Assembly: GCA_030150305.1 (NCBI GenBank)
Contig: JASLGD010000105.1
Coordinates: forward strand, 1-8,337
Length of the DNA: 8,337 bases
Reading direction: 5' to 3'
Origin: Caldimonas sp.
Lineage (GTDB): Bacteria; Pseudomonadota; Gammaproteobacteria; Burkholderiales; Burkholderiaceae_C
Shown here: positions 1 through 6,132 of the stretch, in pieces
Numbering within the stretch: the first letter of the stretch is position 1
Layout: each line of letters begins with the position of its first letter
Notes under the pieces: model-generated
Told to the model about the DNA's origin: nothing
The model's database searches: none
The model's input: only the letters and a program-made list of their open reading frames with translations
Position numbers and translations under genes: made by a program

Positions 1-320
1 GGCTTGCACAGGAAGTTGGTGGCGCCGACACGCATCGCCCGGACGATCGTCGGCGGATCGCTGCGGCCGGTGAGGAAGATCACGGGCAGCGGCATGCCTT
101 CTTCGGCGAGGCGACGCTGCACCTCGAGGCCGTCGATGTCGGGCATCGCGAGGTCGAGGATGACGCAGCCCCAGGCTGCCGGCTCGCGCGCACGCAGGAA
201 CTCCTCGGCCGACGCATACGCCTCGCTGGCCCAGCCCGCCGAGCGCAGCAGCCGCTGCAGGCTGCGCAACACCGACGGATCGTCGTCGACGACGAAGACG
301 GTCGCTTCCTCTTGCACCAT
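1..320 (-). CDS. FixJ-type response regulator, receiver domain (partial, C-terminus beyond left edge)
   Basis: Reading the minus strand from ATG at 320-318 gives 106 complete codons of a CheY-like receiver domain, starting MVQEEATVFVVDDDPSVLRS. The acidic pocket is D12/D13, the phospho-acceptor is D56 in VILDLAMPDIDG, the switch Thr is T84 in FLTG, and the conserved Lys is K106 in the final LCKP. The beta1 and alpha1 pattern is typical of the FixJ/TodT/TtrR group. In that family a LuxR-type helix-turn-helix follows and the full protein is about 200 residues, so roughly half is missing here and DNA binding is inferred. The gene starts one base after the stop of the sensor kinase, with a Shine-Dalgarno inside the kinase's last codons. 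The two are therefore almost certainly co-transcribed and translationally coupled, with the kinase as phosphodonor. Targets are unknown; the divergent outer-membrane gene is one candidate. Confidence 0.93.
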   Translation of the reverse strand, partial: MVQEEATVFVVDDDPSVLRSLQRLLRSAGWASEAYASAEEFLRAREPAAWGCVILDLAMPDIDGLEVQRRLAEEGMPLPVIFLTGRSDPPTIVRAMRVGATNFLCK

Positions 321-321
321 G

Positions 322-1854
322 TCAGCTCTCCTTCACCGCGACGAGCCCCGTCGCTCCCGATCGTTCCGGCGGTGCCGCCGTCGATGCCCACGGGATCGTG
401 AACGTGAACGTCGCGCCGTGGCCTTCGTTGTTCGTGCACCAGAGGCGGCCGCCGTGCGCCGCGACGATGCTGCGCGAGATGACGAGGCCGAGCCCGATGC
501 CGAGCGGCTTGCTCGACACGAACGGCTCGAAGATCTTCTCGAGCCGATCGGGCGGCACGCCCGGTCCGCCGTCGCTCACCGAGATCGCGACCCCGTCGTC
601 GGCGGCGGCCGCGCGAACGAACAGCGAACGCATCGAGCGCTCCGAGTGCGCCATCGCCTCGCAGGCGTTGTAGATGAGGTTGAGCAGCACCTGCTGCAGC
701 TGCACCGGATCGCCGTGCACCGCGGGCAGCGTCGCGTCGAGCTCGAGCGAGACGTTGACGTTGCGGCTGATCAGCTCGCTGCGCAGCATGCGCACGACGT
801 CGCGCACGAGCGTCGCCGGAACGATCGGCTCGCTCTTCGACTCGCCGCGCTCGAAGAGCGCACGCAGCCGCCAGATGATCTCGCCGGCACGCTGGTCGTC
901 GGCGACGATGTCGCTCAGGATCTCGCGCAGAGTGGCGATGTCGACCGACGGCGCCGAAATGAAGCGCAGCGCCGCTTGCGCATTGCTCAGGATCGCGGTC
1001 AAGGGCTGGTTGAGCTCGTGCGCGATCGAGCCCGACAGCTGGCCGAGCATGGCGACGCGCGACAGGTGCGCGAGCTCGTTGCGGTTGACCTCGGCGTCGA
1101 GCTCGGCACGCACGGGCACGGTGACGTCGGCGGTGACGCCCCACAGGCTCGCCGGCTTGCCGCGTCGGTCGAGGCGGACGCCGCCGTGCGATGCGACCCA
1201 GCGCGTCTCGCCGTCGGCGCGGACGATGCGGTGGCGCACCGCGTACTCGCCGCCGCGCTGCCGTGCGGCATCGATCGCGGCGGCGACGGCATCGCGGTCG
1301 TCGGGATGGACCACGTCGAGACGAAGCGGAAGCTCGGCCACCTCGCCGGCGCCGATGCCGAGGATGGCGCGCTGCGCCTCGTTGGCCCAGCCGCTGTCGC
1401 GCGCGAAATCGCGCATCCACATCCCGACGCCGGCCGCGCTCGCCGCCATGCGCAGCAGCCGCTCGGTGCCCAGCAAGTCGGCATCGGCGCGGCGGCGGCC
1501 GCGATGCTCGAGCACGAACGTGGTGACGAGCGATGCGACGACGAGCGCGAGCGTGAGCGCCGCCGCGACGTGCCACGGGTCTGTCTCCCAGATCGCCGGC
1601 AACCTGGTCGCGGCGGGAGCCTGCGACTCGACGGAGCGAGCAAGGATCGGCGCGATCGCTGCGCCGAGCGCGAGCGCGCGGATCGCCGCGGCGTCGAGAC
1701 GCCGCAGCGACAGCGCAGGGAGCGTGGAGTGGCGGGAGAGGAGACACACCGCCAACGACAGCGCGGCCGGCACGCCTCGAACGAGCGCTGCGACCGAGCG
1801 ATCGAGACGGCGCCTCCAGTTCCACTCGGCGCCCGGCGGGGAGCGCTCGCGCAT
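322..1854 (-). CDS. Membrane-bound PAS sensor histidine kinase
   Basis: A 510-residue sensor kinase that should autophosphorylate on His and pass phosphate to the adjacent regulator. The N-terminus is hydrophobic, with likely membrane segments near residues 21-40 and 55-72 and a clear one at 95-115. A PAS fold of the PAS_3 kind follows at about 130-250 (VHPDDRDAV, then GETRWVASHGG). The dimerisation/phospho-acceptor helix carries GSIAHELNQPLTAILSNAQA with H279. The ATPase has the N box NLIYNACEA (N392, N396), G1 motif DGGPGV at 428-433, F box FEPFVSSKP at 442-450 and G2 GIGLGLVIS at 452-460, so it looks catalytically intact. The H-box style is shared with FixL/DctB-like kinases that partner FixJ regulators. 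No large periplasmic loop is visible, so the signal is probably sensed in the membrane or by the cytoplasmic PAS; the ligand is unknown. ATG 1854 was chosen because GGAGG lies 10 nt upstream. In-frame GTG 1911 and ATG 1884 lack a Shine-Dalgarno. Confidence 0.92.
   Translation of the reverse strand: MRERSPPGAEWNWRRRLDRSVAALVRGVPAALSLAVCLLSRHSTLPALSLRRLDAAAIRALALGAAIAPILARSVESQAPAATRLPAIWETDPWHVAAALTLALVVASLVTTFVLEHRGRRRADADLLGTERLLRMAASAAGVGMWMRDFARDSGWANEAQRAILGIGAGEVAELPLRLDVVHPDDRDAVAAAIDAARQRGGEYAVRHRIVRADGETRWVASHGGVRLDRRGKPASLWGVTADVTVPVRAELDAEVNRNELAHLSRVAMLGQLSGSIAHELNQPLTAILSNAQAALRFISAPSVDIATLREILSDIVADDQRAGEIIWRLRALFERGESKSEPIVPATLVRDVVRMLRSELISRNVNVSLELDATLPAVHGDPVQLQQVLLNLIYNACEAMAHSERSMRSLFVRAAAADDGVAISVSDGGPGVPPDRLEKIFEPFVSSKPLGIGLGLVISRSIVAAHGGRLWCTNNEGHGATFTFTIPWASTAAPPERSGATGLVAVKES
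328..333 (-). promoter_or_regulatory. Shine-Dalgarno of the response regulator, inside the kinase gene
   Basis: On the minus strand AAGGAG lies 7 nt before ATG 320, within the last sense codons of the kinase (V-K-E-S-stop). The stop and start are one base apart (TGACATG). This arrangement points to translational coupling of kinase and regulator. Confidence 0.8.
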
Positions 1855-1864
1855 CGTCTGTGTA

Positions 1865-1869
1865 CCTCC
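1865..1869 (-). promoter_or_regulatory. Shine-Dalgarno fixing the kinase start
   Basis: GGAGG on the minus strand, within TGGAGGT, ends 10 nt before ATG 1854. The two in-frame upstream start codons (ATG 1884, GTG 1911) lack any such site, so this one decides the start. Confidence 0.7.
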
Positions 1870-1972
1870 AGCGGGCGTCTGCATCGTCGTGCTGTTGAAC
1901 AGACGCAACACGGCCGGAGTTCCGCGTTGCGCCAGCGCCTTTCGGCCCGAGTGTCGCTCCGAAAGCGGGCAG

Positions 1973-1978
1973 TTTCAA
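1973..1978 (-). promoter_or_regulatory. Possible -35 box for the kinase-regulator operon
   Basis: TTGAAA on the minus strand, followed after 17 nt by GACACT, which matches only 3 of 6 positions of a -10 consensus. It lies about 120 bp upstream of the kinase start. The -35 match is good and the -10 poor, so this is a weak candidate. Confidence 0.2.
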
Positions 1979-2151
1979 TGAACCGCGGAATGCACGCCTC
2001 TGTCGAAGATCAAGGACGGCCGCCGGAGTCGTGGTCGCTGCCCGGCAAGCCCCAGATGGCCGTTGTTGCGTCGCCACATGCGGCCCGAATGCATCCCGAT
2101 CATCAGCGTCGGCGGCGGGCGATGCGCGCAAGATGACGAGCGAGGCGAAAG

Positions 2152-2162
2152 TTGGGCCCCAA
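2152..2162. promoter_or_regulatory. Palindrome TTGGGCCCCAA, possible operator
   Basis: A perfect inverted repeat, TTGGG-C-CCCAA, about 115 bp upstream of the beta-barrel start, followed by another CCAA half-site at 2166-2169. It is AT-edged within a very GC-rich region and sits where an operator for the divergent genes could lie. No known regulator is assigned. Confidence 0.25.
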
Positions 2163-2267
2163 GGTCCAATAGCCGCCTCGAAGGCCGGTCGGTACGGTTC
2201 GCGATGGGGCTGCTCGGGCCCGCGACCGGCGATCGGCTCACGCCGGAACGGCCGGCGCTCGACCAAC

Positions 2268-2273
2268 AGGAGG
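2268..2273 (+). promoter_or_regulatory. Shine-Dalgarno of the beta-barrel gene
   Basis: A full AGGAGG lies 4 nt before ATG 2278. Spacing is short but the match is the strongest in the window, suggesting high translation of the outer-membrane protein. Confidence 0.7.
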
Positions 2274-2277
2274 ATGC

Positions 2278-3126
2278 ATGAATCGGAGTACGGGGCGGTC
2301 TTTCGCGTGCGCGCTTTCGGTGATCCTGCCCGCGCTCGCGGCGACGCCGGCAGCGGCGCAGCTGGCCAATGCGCAAGGGCTGATCGAGAACCGTTTCGTT
2401 GGCAGCGCTGGCGTCTTCATCGTCGGCAGCGACCTCAAGGCGCGGCTGAACGGAAGCTCGGCGAGCAATCCCGACGTCGACTTCAACAACACCTTCGGCA
2501 CCGGCTCCGACGAGACGCGTGCTCGCCTCGACCTGCTCTGGCGCATCACTCCGAACCACCACGCGCGCTTCTTTTTCTTCAACAACAGCATCACGCGCGA
2601 CCGCACGCTCGACCGCGACATCCAGTGGGGCGACACGACCTACCACGTCGGCGCCACGGTCGAGTCGCAGGTCAAGATGCAGGTCTACGAGCTGGCGTAC
2701 GAATACGCGTTCATGCACCAGCCGACGTTCGAGCTGAACGGAAGCGTCGGCATCCACTACACCGACCTGCGCGTCAAGCTCGCCGGCAACGCGACAACGG
2801 GAGGCGGCGCGACGACGTCGTTCGTCACCGAGGAGCGCAAGCTCCCGGCGCCGCTTCCGGTCATCGGCGTCCGCGCCGGCTGGGCGTTCGCGCCGCAGTG
2901 GTACCTCGAGGGCACCGGCCAGTTCTTCCGGATCAACATCGACGGCTACAGCGGCCACTGGCTCGACGGCCGCGCCGGCGTGACGTGGATGTTCACGCGC
3001 AACTTCGGCGTCGGCCTCGCCTACAACCGCTGGATCACCAACGTCGACGTCAGCCGCGCGAACTTCAACGGCTCGGCGCGCTTCGGCTACTCGGGCATCC
3101 TGGCGTCCCTCACCGGGACGTTCTGA
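2278..3126 (+). CDS. Outer-membrane beta-barrel protein
   Basis: A 282-residue exported protein. Residues 1-27 form a Sec signal peptide: basic NRSTGR, a hydrophobic stretch ending ALAATPAAA, and probable cleavage before Q28. The mature part consists of alternating-pattern strands rich in Tyr, Trp, Phe and Gly, such as ARLDLLWRITPNHHARFFFF (82-101), QVYELAYEYAF (135-145) and GVGLAYNRWITNVDVS (244-259). It ends in SLTGTF, the terminal aromatic signature recognised by the BAM assembly machinery. Size fits an 8- to 10-strand barrel of the OmpW/OmpA-like superfamily, but I cannot name a family or substrate. A polar loop at about 170-188 (GGGATTSF) may be surface exposed. It is divergent from the two-component pair and followed by a hairpin and a second exported protein. 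No Cys follows the signal peptide, so it is not a lipoprotein. Confidence 0.85.
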   Translation: MNRSTGRSFACALSVILPALAATPAAAQLANAQGLIENRFVGSAGVFIVGSDLKARLNGSSASNPDVDFNNTFGTGSDETRARLDLLWRITPNHHARFFFFNNSITRDRTLDRDIQWGDTTYHVGATVESQVKMQVYELAYEYAFMHQPTFELNGSVGIHYTDLRVKLAGNATTGGGATTSFVTEERKLPAPLPVIGVRAGWAFAPQWYLEGTGQFFRINIDGYSGHWLDGRAGVTWMFTRNFGVGLAYNRWITNVDVSRANFNGSARFGYSGILASLTGTF

Positions 3127-3132
3127 CCAGAC

Positions 3133-3159
3133 GCCGGCCGCCCGGACGCGGCGGCCGGC
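3133..3159 (+). terminator. GC-rich hairpin after the beta-barrel gene
   Basis: A perfect 10-bp inverted repeat, GCCGGCCGCC and GGCGGCCGGC, with a 7-nt loop starts 6 nt after the stop at 3126. The following bases are CTCTCTCACC, not a T run, so it is not a canonical intrinsic terminator. It could be a partial terminator, an attenuator or a 3' mRNA stabiliser limiting expression of the next gene, whose Shine-Dalgarno begins 15 nt later. Confidence 0.55.
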
Positions 3160-3184
3160 CTCTCTCACCACCTTGGAGATTCCC

Positions 3185-3778
3185 ATGAAGTTCGCCCCCC
3201 TGACGGTCGCGGCGCTCGCGGCGAGCGTCGTCTTTGCGGCCAGCGCGCAGCAGGCACCGACGACGAGCTCGTCGGTGACGGTGACGCCGGGCAAGGCGGT
3301 CGCGACGAGCACGACGACGGCCTCGGCGGTCATCGTCGCGATCGATGCGACCTACCGCGTCGTCACCCTGAAGACCGCGAGCGGCAAGACGGTCGAGGTC
3401 GTCGCCGGGCCCGAGGTCAAGAACTTCGACCAGCTCAAGGTGGGGCAGAAGGTCAAGGCCACGTACGGCGAGGCGCTCTCGCTCGAGCTGAAGAAGGGCG
3501 GCGGCAAGCCGCTCACGATGTCCGAGAAGGGCGGCGGAGTCGCCGCGGCGCCGGGTGCGCAGCCCGGCGCGGCCGGCGCGCGGCAGCTGACCATCCTCGC
3601 CGACGTCGTCAAGGTCGACACCAAGACCCACCCGGTGACGCTGAAGGGGCCCGGCGGCAACACCGTCGACCTGCACGTCGAAGACCCCGAGCAGCTGAAG
3701 AACATCAAGAAGGGCGACCAGGTCGAGGCGGTCTACACCGAGGGCGTCGCCGTCACGGTCGAGCCCGCCGGCAAGTAG
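3185..3778 (+). CDS. Exported protein with two tandem copies of a small beta-rich module
   Basis: A 197-residue protein with a signal peptide (MKFAPLTVAALAASVVFAAS, cleavage likely before Q22 or Q23), so periplasmic. After a Ser/Thr-rich linker, two related segments appear. Copy 1 spans about 46-101: AVIVAIDATYRVVTLK, GKTVEVVAG, FDQLKVGQKVKATY. Copy 2 spans about 136-193: LADVVKVDTKTHPVTLK, GNTVDLHVE, LKNIKKGDQVEAVYTEG. The order is the same in both: strand, VTLK, strand, L.K(V/I)K.G(Q/D).V.A.Y. A Gly/Ala/Pro-rich linker (115-132) joins them. This resembles the small beta-barrel modules of DUF5666-type periplasmic proteins, but I cannot assign a function; metal or ligand binding would be speculation. 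ATG 3185 was chosen because GGAG (3175-3178) precedes it at 6 nt. It may be co-transcribed with the beta-barrel gene through the intervening hairpin. Confidence 0.82.
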   Translation: MKFAPLTVAALAASVVFAASAQQAPTTSSSVTVTPGKAVATSTTTASAVIVAIDATYRVVTLKTASGKTVEVVAGPEVKNFDQLKVGQKVKATYGEALSLELKKGGGKPLTMSEKGGGVAAAPGAQPGAAGARQLTILADVVKVDTKTHPVTLKGPGGNTVDLHVEDPEQLKNIKKGDQVEAVYTEGVAVTVEPAGK

Positions 3779-3779
3779 T

Positions 3780-3804
3780 CGGCACGGCGTTCGCGCCGGT
3801 GCCG
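3780..3804 (+). terminator. Hairpin with TTCG loop between the two-module gene and PPK2
   Basis: CGGCACGGCG, a TTCG tetraloop, CGCC, one bulged G, then GTGCCG: a 10-bp stem that starts right after the stop at 3778. No T run follows (CTTGCG). It ends 5 nt before the PPK2 Shine-Dalgarno at 3810, so it could act as a weak terminator or influence PPK2 translation. Confidence 0.5.
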
Positions 3805-3809
3805 CTTGC

Positions 3810-3814
3810 GGAGG
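3810..3814 (+). promoter_or_regulatory. Shine-Dalgarno fixing the PPK2 start
   Basis: GGAGG lies 6 nt before ATG 3821. It decides against the in-frame TTG at 3806, which lies upstream of this site and has the hairpin directly before it. Confidence 0.7.
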
Positions 3815-3820
3815 CAAGCC

Positions 3821-4708
3821 ATGACCAAGAAAGAACGCACCGCGAAGGTCGAGGCTGAAGCTGCGGAGCCGTCGAACGGCAAGACGCGCGCCTCGCACGC
3901 GAAGGCGCCGTCGCCATCCGGTGACGACGCGTCTGCCCCGCTCGGCACCAAGGAGTACGACAAGGCGCTGAAGAAGCTGCACGTCGAGCTCGTCAAGCTG
4001 CAGGAGTGGGTCGTCCACAAGGGGCTCAAGGTCTGCATCGTCTTCGAGGGCCGCGACGGCGCCGGCAAGGGCGGCACGATCAAGGCGCTGACCGAGCGCG
4101 TCAGCCCGCGCGTCTTTCGCGTCGTCGCGCTGCCCGCGCCGACCGAGCGCGAGAAGACGCAGATGTACATCCAGCGCTATCTCGCGCACTTTCCCGCCGC
4201 GGGCGAGGTCGTGATCTTCGATCGCAGCTGGTACAACCGCGCCGGCGTCGAGCGCGTGATGGGCTTCTGCACGCCGGAGCAGACCGACCGCTTCCTGCGC
4301 ATCGTCCCGGCGGTCGAGAAGACGATGGTCGATTCGGGGATCATCCTGCTCAAGTTCTGGCTCGAGGTCAGCCCCGAGGAACAGACGCGGCGGCTGAAGG
4401 CGCGGTTCGAGGACGGACGCAAGATCTGGAAGCTCTCGCCGATGGACCTGCGCTCGTACAGCCGCTGGTACGACTACTCGCGTGCGCGCGACGCGATGTT
4501 CGCCGCGACCGACACCGCGCACGCGCCGTGGTTCGTCGCGCCGTCGAACGACAAGAAGCGGGTGCGGCTGAACATCATCAGCCACATCCTCGCGAACGTG
4601 CCGTACCAGGAGGTCAAGCGCGAGAAGCCGAAGCTGCCCAAGCGCCAGGATGCGGGCGGCTATCGCGAGCCGAAGTATCCGTACAAGGTGATCCCGAGCG
4701 TCTACTGA
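3821..4708 (+). CDS. ppk2: Polyphosphate kinase 2 (PPK2 family, probably class I)
   Basis: A 295-residue cytoplasmic kinase that moves phosphate between inorganic polyphosphate and nucleotides; PPK2 enzymes favour making NTP from NDP and polyphosphate. The P-loop is EGRDGAGKGGTIKAL with D79 and K83. The Walker B-type motif is VVIFDRSWYNRAGVERVMGF, with D134 and R135. The lid region has RRLKARFEDGRKIWKLSPMD at about 190-209, and the WYDYSRARDAMF and NIISHIL segments of the family follow. All key residues are present. The single catalytic domain and the GRD.AGKGG form of the P-loop fit class I (PA0141-like, NDP-phosphorylating); the class call is inference. Residues 1-40 are a charged Ala/Lys/Ser-rich tail that looks disordered. 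Downstream genes follow in the same direction (76 bp to the DUF4239 gene), so it probably heads a unit with them. Presence of PPK2 implies the cell stores polyphosphate. Confidence 0.95.
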   Translation: MTKKERTAKVEAEAAEPSNGKTRASHAKAPSPSGDDASAPLGTKEYDKALKKLHVELVKLQEWVVHKGLKVCIVFEGRDGAGKGGTIKALTERVSPRVFRVVALPAPTEREKTQMYIQRYLAHFPAAGEVVIFDRSWYNRAGVERVMGFCTPEQTDRFLRIVPAVEKTMVDSGIILLKFWLEVSPEEQTRRLKARFEDGRKIWKLSPMDLRSYSRWYDYSRARDAMFAATDTAHAPWFVAPSNDKKRVRLNIISHILANVPYQEVKREKPKLPKRQDAGGYREPKYPYKVIPSVY

Positions 4709-4749
4709 GTGGCTCGCGGCGCTCGGGTCCAAGCCGACTGCCGCGCCAC
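4709..4749 (+). terminator. Long imperfect hairpin directly after PPK2
   Basis: Starting at the base after the PPK2 stop: GTGGC-tc-GCGGC-gc-TCGG, loop GTCCAAG, CCGA-ct-GCCGC-GCCAC. That is 14 Watson-Crick pairs in three blocks, interrupted by a 2-nt bulge and a 2x2 internal loop. No T run follows. It may be a 3' stabilising structure or partial terminator between PPK2 and the membrane-protein gene. Confidence 0.5.
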
Positions 4750-4784
4750 ACCCAGCGGCCTTCGCCCTCGGCGCTGACAGAACG

Positions 4785-5564
4785 ATGCTGGAGCAACTGC
4801 GAAGCGCTCTCGCCGACCGTCCGCTGGTCGTCCTCGTGCTCACCTTCCTGGCGATGTGGCTCGCCGCGGTCGTCGGTGCCGTGCTGGCGCGCAAGCGCGC
4901 GTTCGTGCTCGACGGCCGCGAGGTCGCGGTCGTCGTCGAGACGGCGATCCTCACCTTGCTGGCGTTGATCATCGGCTTCACGTTCTCGATGGCCCTGACG
5001 CGCTACGACCAGCGCAAGAACCTCGAGGAAGAGGAGGCGAACGCAATCGGCACGGCGTGGGTGCGCGCCGACCTGCTGCCCGCGAGCGACGGCGCGAAAC
5101 TGCGCACGGCGCTCAGGCAGTATCTCGACCAGCGCATCGCGTACTACGAGGCGCGCAGCGCCGACGAGGTCGCGCGATCGGATGCGCAGGCGAGCACGCT
5201 GCAGGCGGCGATGTGGGCAGCGACGACCGCGCCGGCCAACGCGCAGCCCAGCGCCGTCAATGCGCTCACCGTTTCCGCGATCAACGACGTCCTCAACTCG
5301 CAGGGCTACACGCAGGCGGCCTGGCTCAACCGGATTCCGCTGGCGGCGTGGGCGCTGCTCGCAGGGCTCGCGCTCTTCTGCAGCCTGCTCGTCGGCTTCG
5401 AGGTCGAGCGCGCGCAGGGCGGACGGTTCGTCACTTTCGTGCTTCCGATCTCGGTCTCGATCGCGTGCTGCCTGATCGCCGACCTCGAGAGTCCGCGCAA
5501 CGGGTTGATCCACGTCCACCCGCAGAATCTGCTTCTCCTCGCGCAGTCCGTGCGCGCGCACTGA
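4785..5564 (+). CDS. DUF4239 (bestrophin-like domain) membrane protein
   Basis: A 259-residue inner-membrane protein with four predicted helices in two pairs: about 13-34 and 49-72, then 184-205 and 213-233. A cytosol-facing soluble segment of about 110 residues lies between them. Family marks of DUF4239 are visible: the motif after helix 2, RYDQRKNLEEEEANAIGTAW (73-92), RADLLP (94-99), and DLESPRNGLI (233-242) at the end of helix 4. DUF4239 is distantly related to bestrophin anion channels, but members are uncharacterised, so channel activity is only suggested. No strong Shine-Dalgarno precedes ATG 4785; I kept it because the predicted helix starts soon after and no better start is seen. It lies 76 bp after PPK2 and 19 bp before the acetyltransferase, which suggests co-transcription. 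Confidence 0.85.
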   Translation: MLEQLRSALADRPLVVLVLTFLAMWLAAVVGAVLARKRAFVLDGREVAVVVETAILTLLALIIGFTFSMALTRYDQRKNLEEEEANAIGTAWVRADLLPASDGAKLRTALRQYLDQRIAYYEARSADEVARSDAQASTLQAAMWAATTAPANAQPSAVNALTVSAINDVLNSQGYTQAAWLNRIPLAAWALLAGLALFCSLLVGFEVERAQGGRFVTFVLPISVSIACCLIADLESPRNGLIHVHPQNLLLLAQSVRAH

Positions 5565-5583
5565 ACCCACGAGGGCATCCGCC

Positions 5584-6132
5584 ATGAGCGATCCCGACCA
5601 CGACTTGCGTATCGACACGGCGCTTCGCGACGGCACGCCCGTCGTCATCCGCGTCATGCGCCCTGACGACCGCGAGCGCCTCGTCGCCGCATTCGCCAAG
5701 CTCGATCCGACGACGATCTACACGCGGTTCTTCTCGTACCGCAAGGAGATCCCGGAGCGCTCGCTCGACCGGATCGCCGAGATCGACTTCGTCCACCTCG
5801 CCGGGCTGGTCGCGACGATCGGTTCGGGCGACGCCGAGACGGTGATCGGCGGCGCGAGCTACGTCGGCGGGATCGGCGGCGACGGCAAGCGCTTCGCCGA
5901 GGTCGCGTTCACGATCGAGGAGGACCACCAGGGCCAGGGCCTGGCGACGAAGCTGTTCGCCGCGCTGCTCGCGCTCGCGCGGCGGCACGGCATCGCGCGC
6001 TTCACCGCCGACGTCCTTTCCGGCAACGCCCCGATGCTCGCGGTCTTCGCGCGCGCAGGGCTGCCGATCCGTCGAGAGCGCGACGGCGGCACCGTCCACG
6101 TCGAAATGGAGCTCGAGCCGGCGCGATCGTGA
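5584..6132 (+). CDS. GNAT-family N-acetyltransferase (Pat catalytic-domain-like)
   Basis: A 182-residue stand-alone acetyltransferase using acetyl-CoA or another acyl-CoA. The N-terminal part has the strand-helix VIRVMRPDDRERLVAAFAKL (21-40) and TIYTRFFSYRKEI (44-56). The acetyl-CoA loop is QGQGLA (116-121) in EEDHQGQGLATKLF, preceded by strand EVAFTI. Then comes the helix ALLALARRHGIARF and VLSGNAPMLAVFARAGL, with N148 and the NxxM pattern. This arrangement closely resembles the C-terminal GNAT domain of Pat-type protein lysine acetyltransferases that modify acetyl-CoA synthetase. The large NDP-forming acyl-CoA synthetase-like domain of Pat is absent here, so protein lysine acetylation is plausible but unproven. 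GAGGG at 5571-5575 sits 8 nt before ATG 5584. The gene follows the DUF4239 stop by 19 bp, so they are almost surely one transcript. Confidence 0.87.
   Translation: MSDPDHDLRIDTALRDGTPVVIRVMRPDDRERLVAAFAKLDPTTIYTRFFSYRKEIPERSLDRIAEIDFVHLAGLVATIGSGDAETVIGGASYVGGIGGDGKRFAEVAFTIEEDHQGQGLATKLFAALLALARRHGIARFTADVLSGNAPMLAVFARAGLPIRRERDGGTVHVEMELEPARS

Larger units (their letters stand above)
1855..2277. other. Non-coding divergent regulatory region between kinase and outer-membrane gene
   Basis: About 420 bp with no convincing gene. It must hold the promoters for the leftward kinase-regulator pair and the rightward beta-barrel gene. I see the kinase Shine-Dalgarno near one end, a TTGAAA hexamer on the minus strand at 1978-1973, an 11-nt palindrome at 2152-2162, and AGGAGG at 2268-2273. 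Reading frames across this stretch are open only as extensions of frames antisense to the neighbouring genes or lack a ribosome site. No strong sigma-70 promoter with both boxes is recognisable by eye on either strand. Confidence 0.6.

Noticed and set aside
4..2136. A 710-codon plus-strand open frame across the two-component genes
   Set aside because: It is antisense to two genes with full catalytic motifs. Its product is Arg-rich with no domain pattern, as expected for a frame kept open by GC-biased third codon positions.
80..2266. A 728-codon minus-strand open frame over the kinase
   Set aside because: It is a frame-shifted reading of the kinase and regulator region; the product is Arg/Ala-rich and lacks the kinase motifs found in the chosen frame.
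2063..2281. A 72-codon plus-strand frame in the divergent region
   Set aside because: There is no Shine-Dalgarno at its start and no domain or membrane pattern, and it overlaps the barrel start codon.
3173..3187. Upstream TTG start for the two-module protein
   Set aside because: TTG 3173 overlaps the Shine-Dalgarno of ATG 3185, and starting there would put an acidic residue in front of the signal peptide.
3110..4981. A 623-codon minus-strand open frame over the two-module gene and PPK2
   Set aside because: It opposes genes with recognisable motifs and ribosome sites. The product is low-complexity Arg/Leu/Asp-rich, an antisense artefact of high GC.
5980..6060. Runs of GCGCGC within the acetyltransferase gene as possible repeats
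   Set aside because: They are ordinary Ala/Arg codons in GC-rich coding sequence, with no periodic unit.
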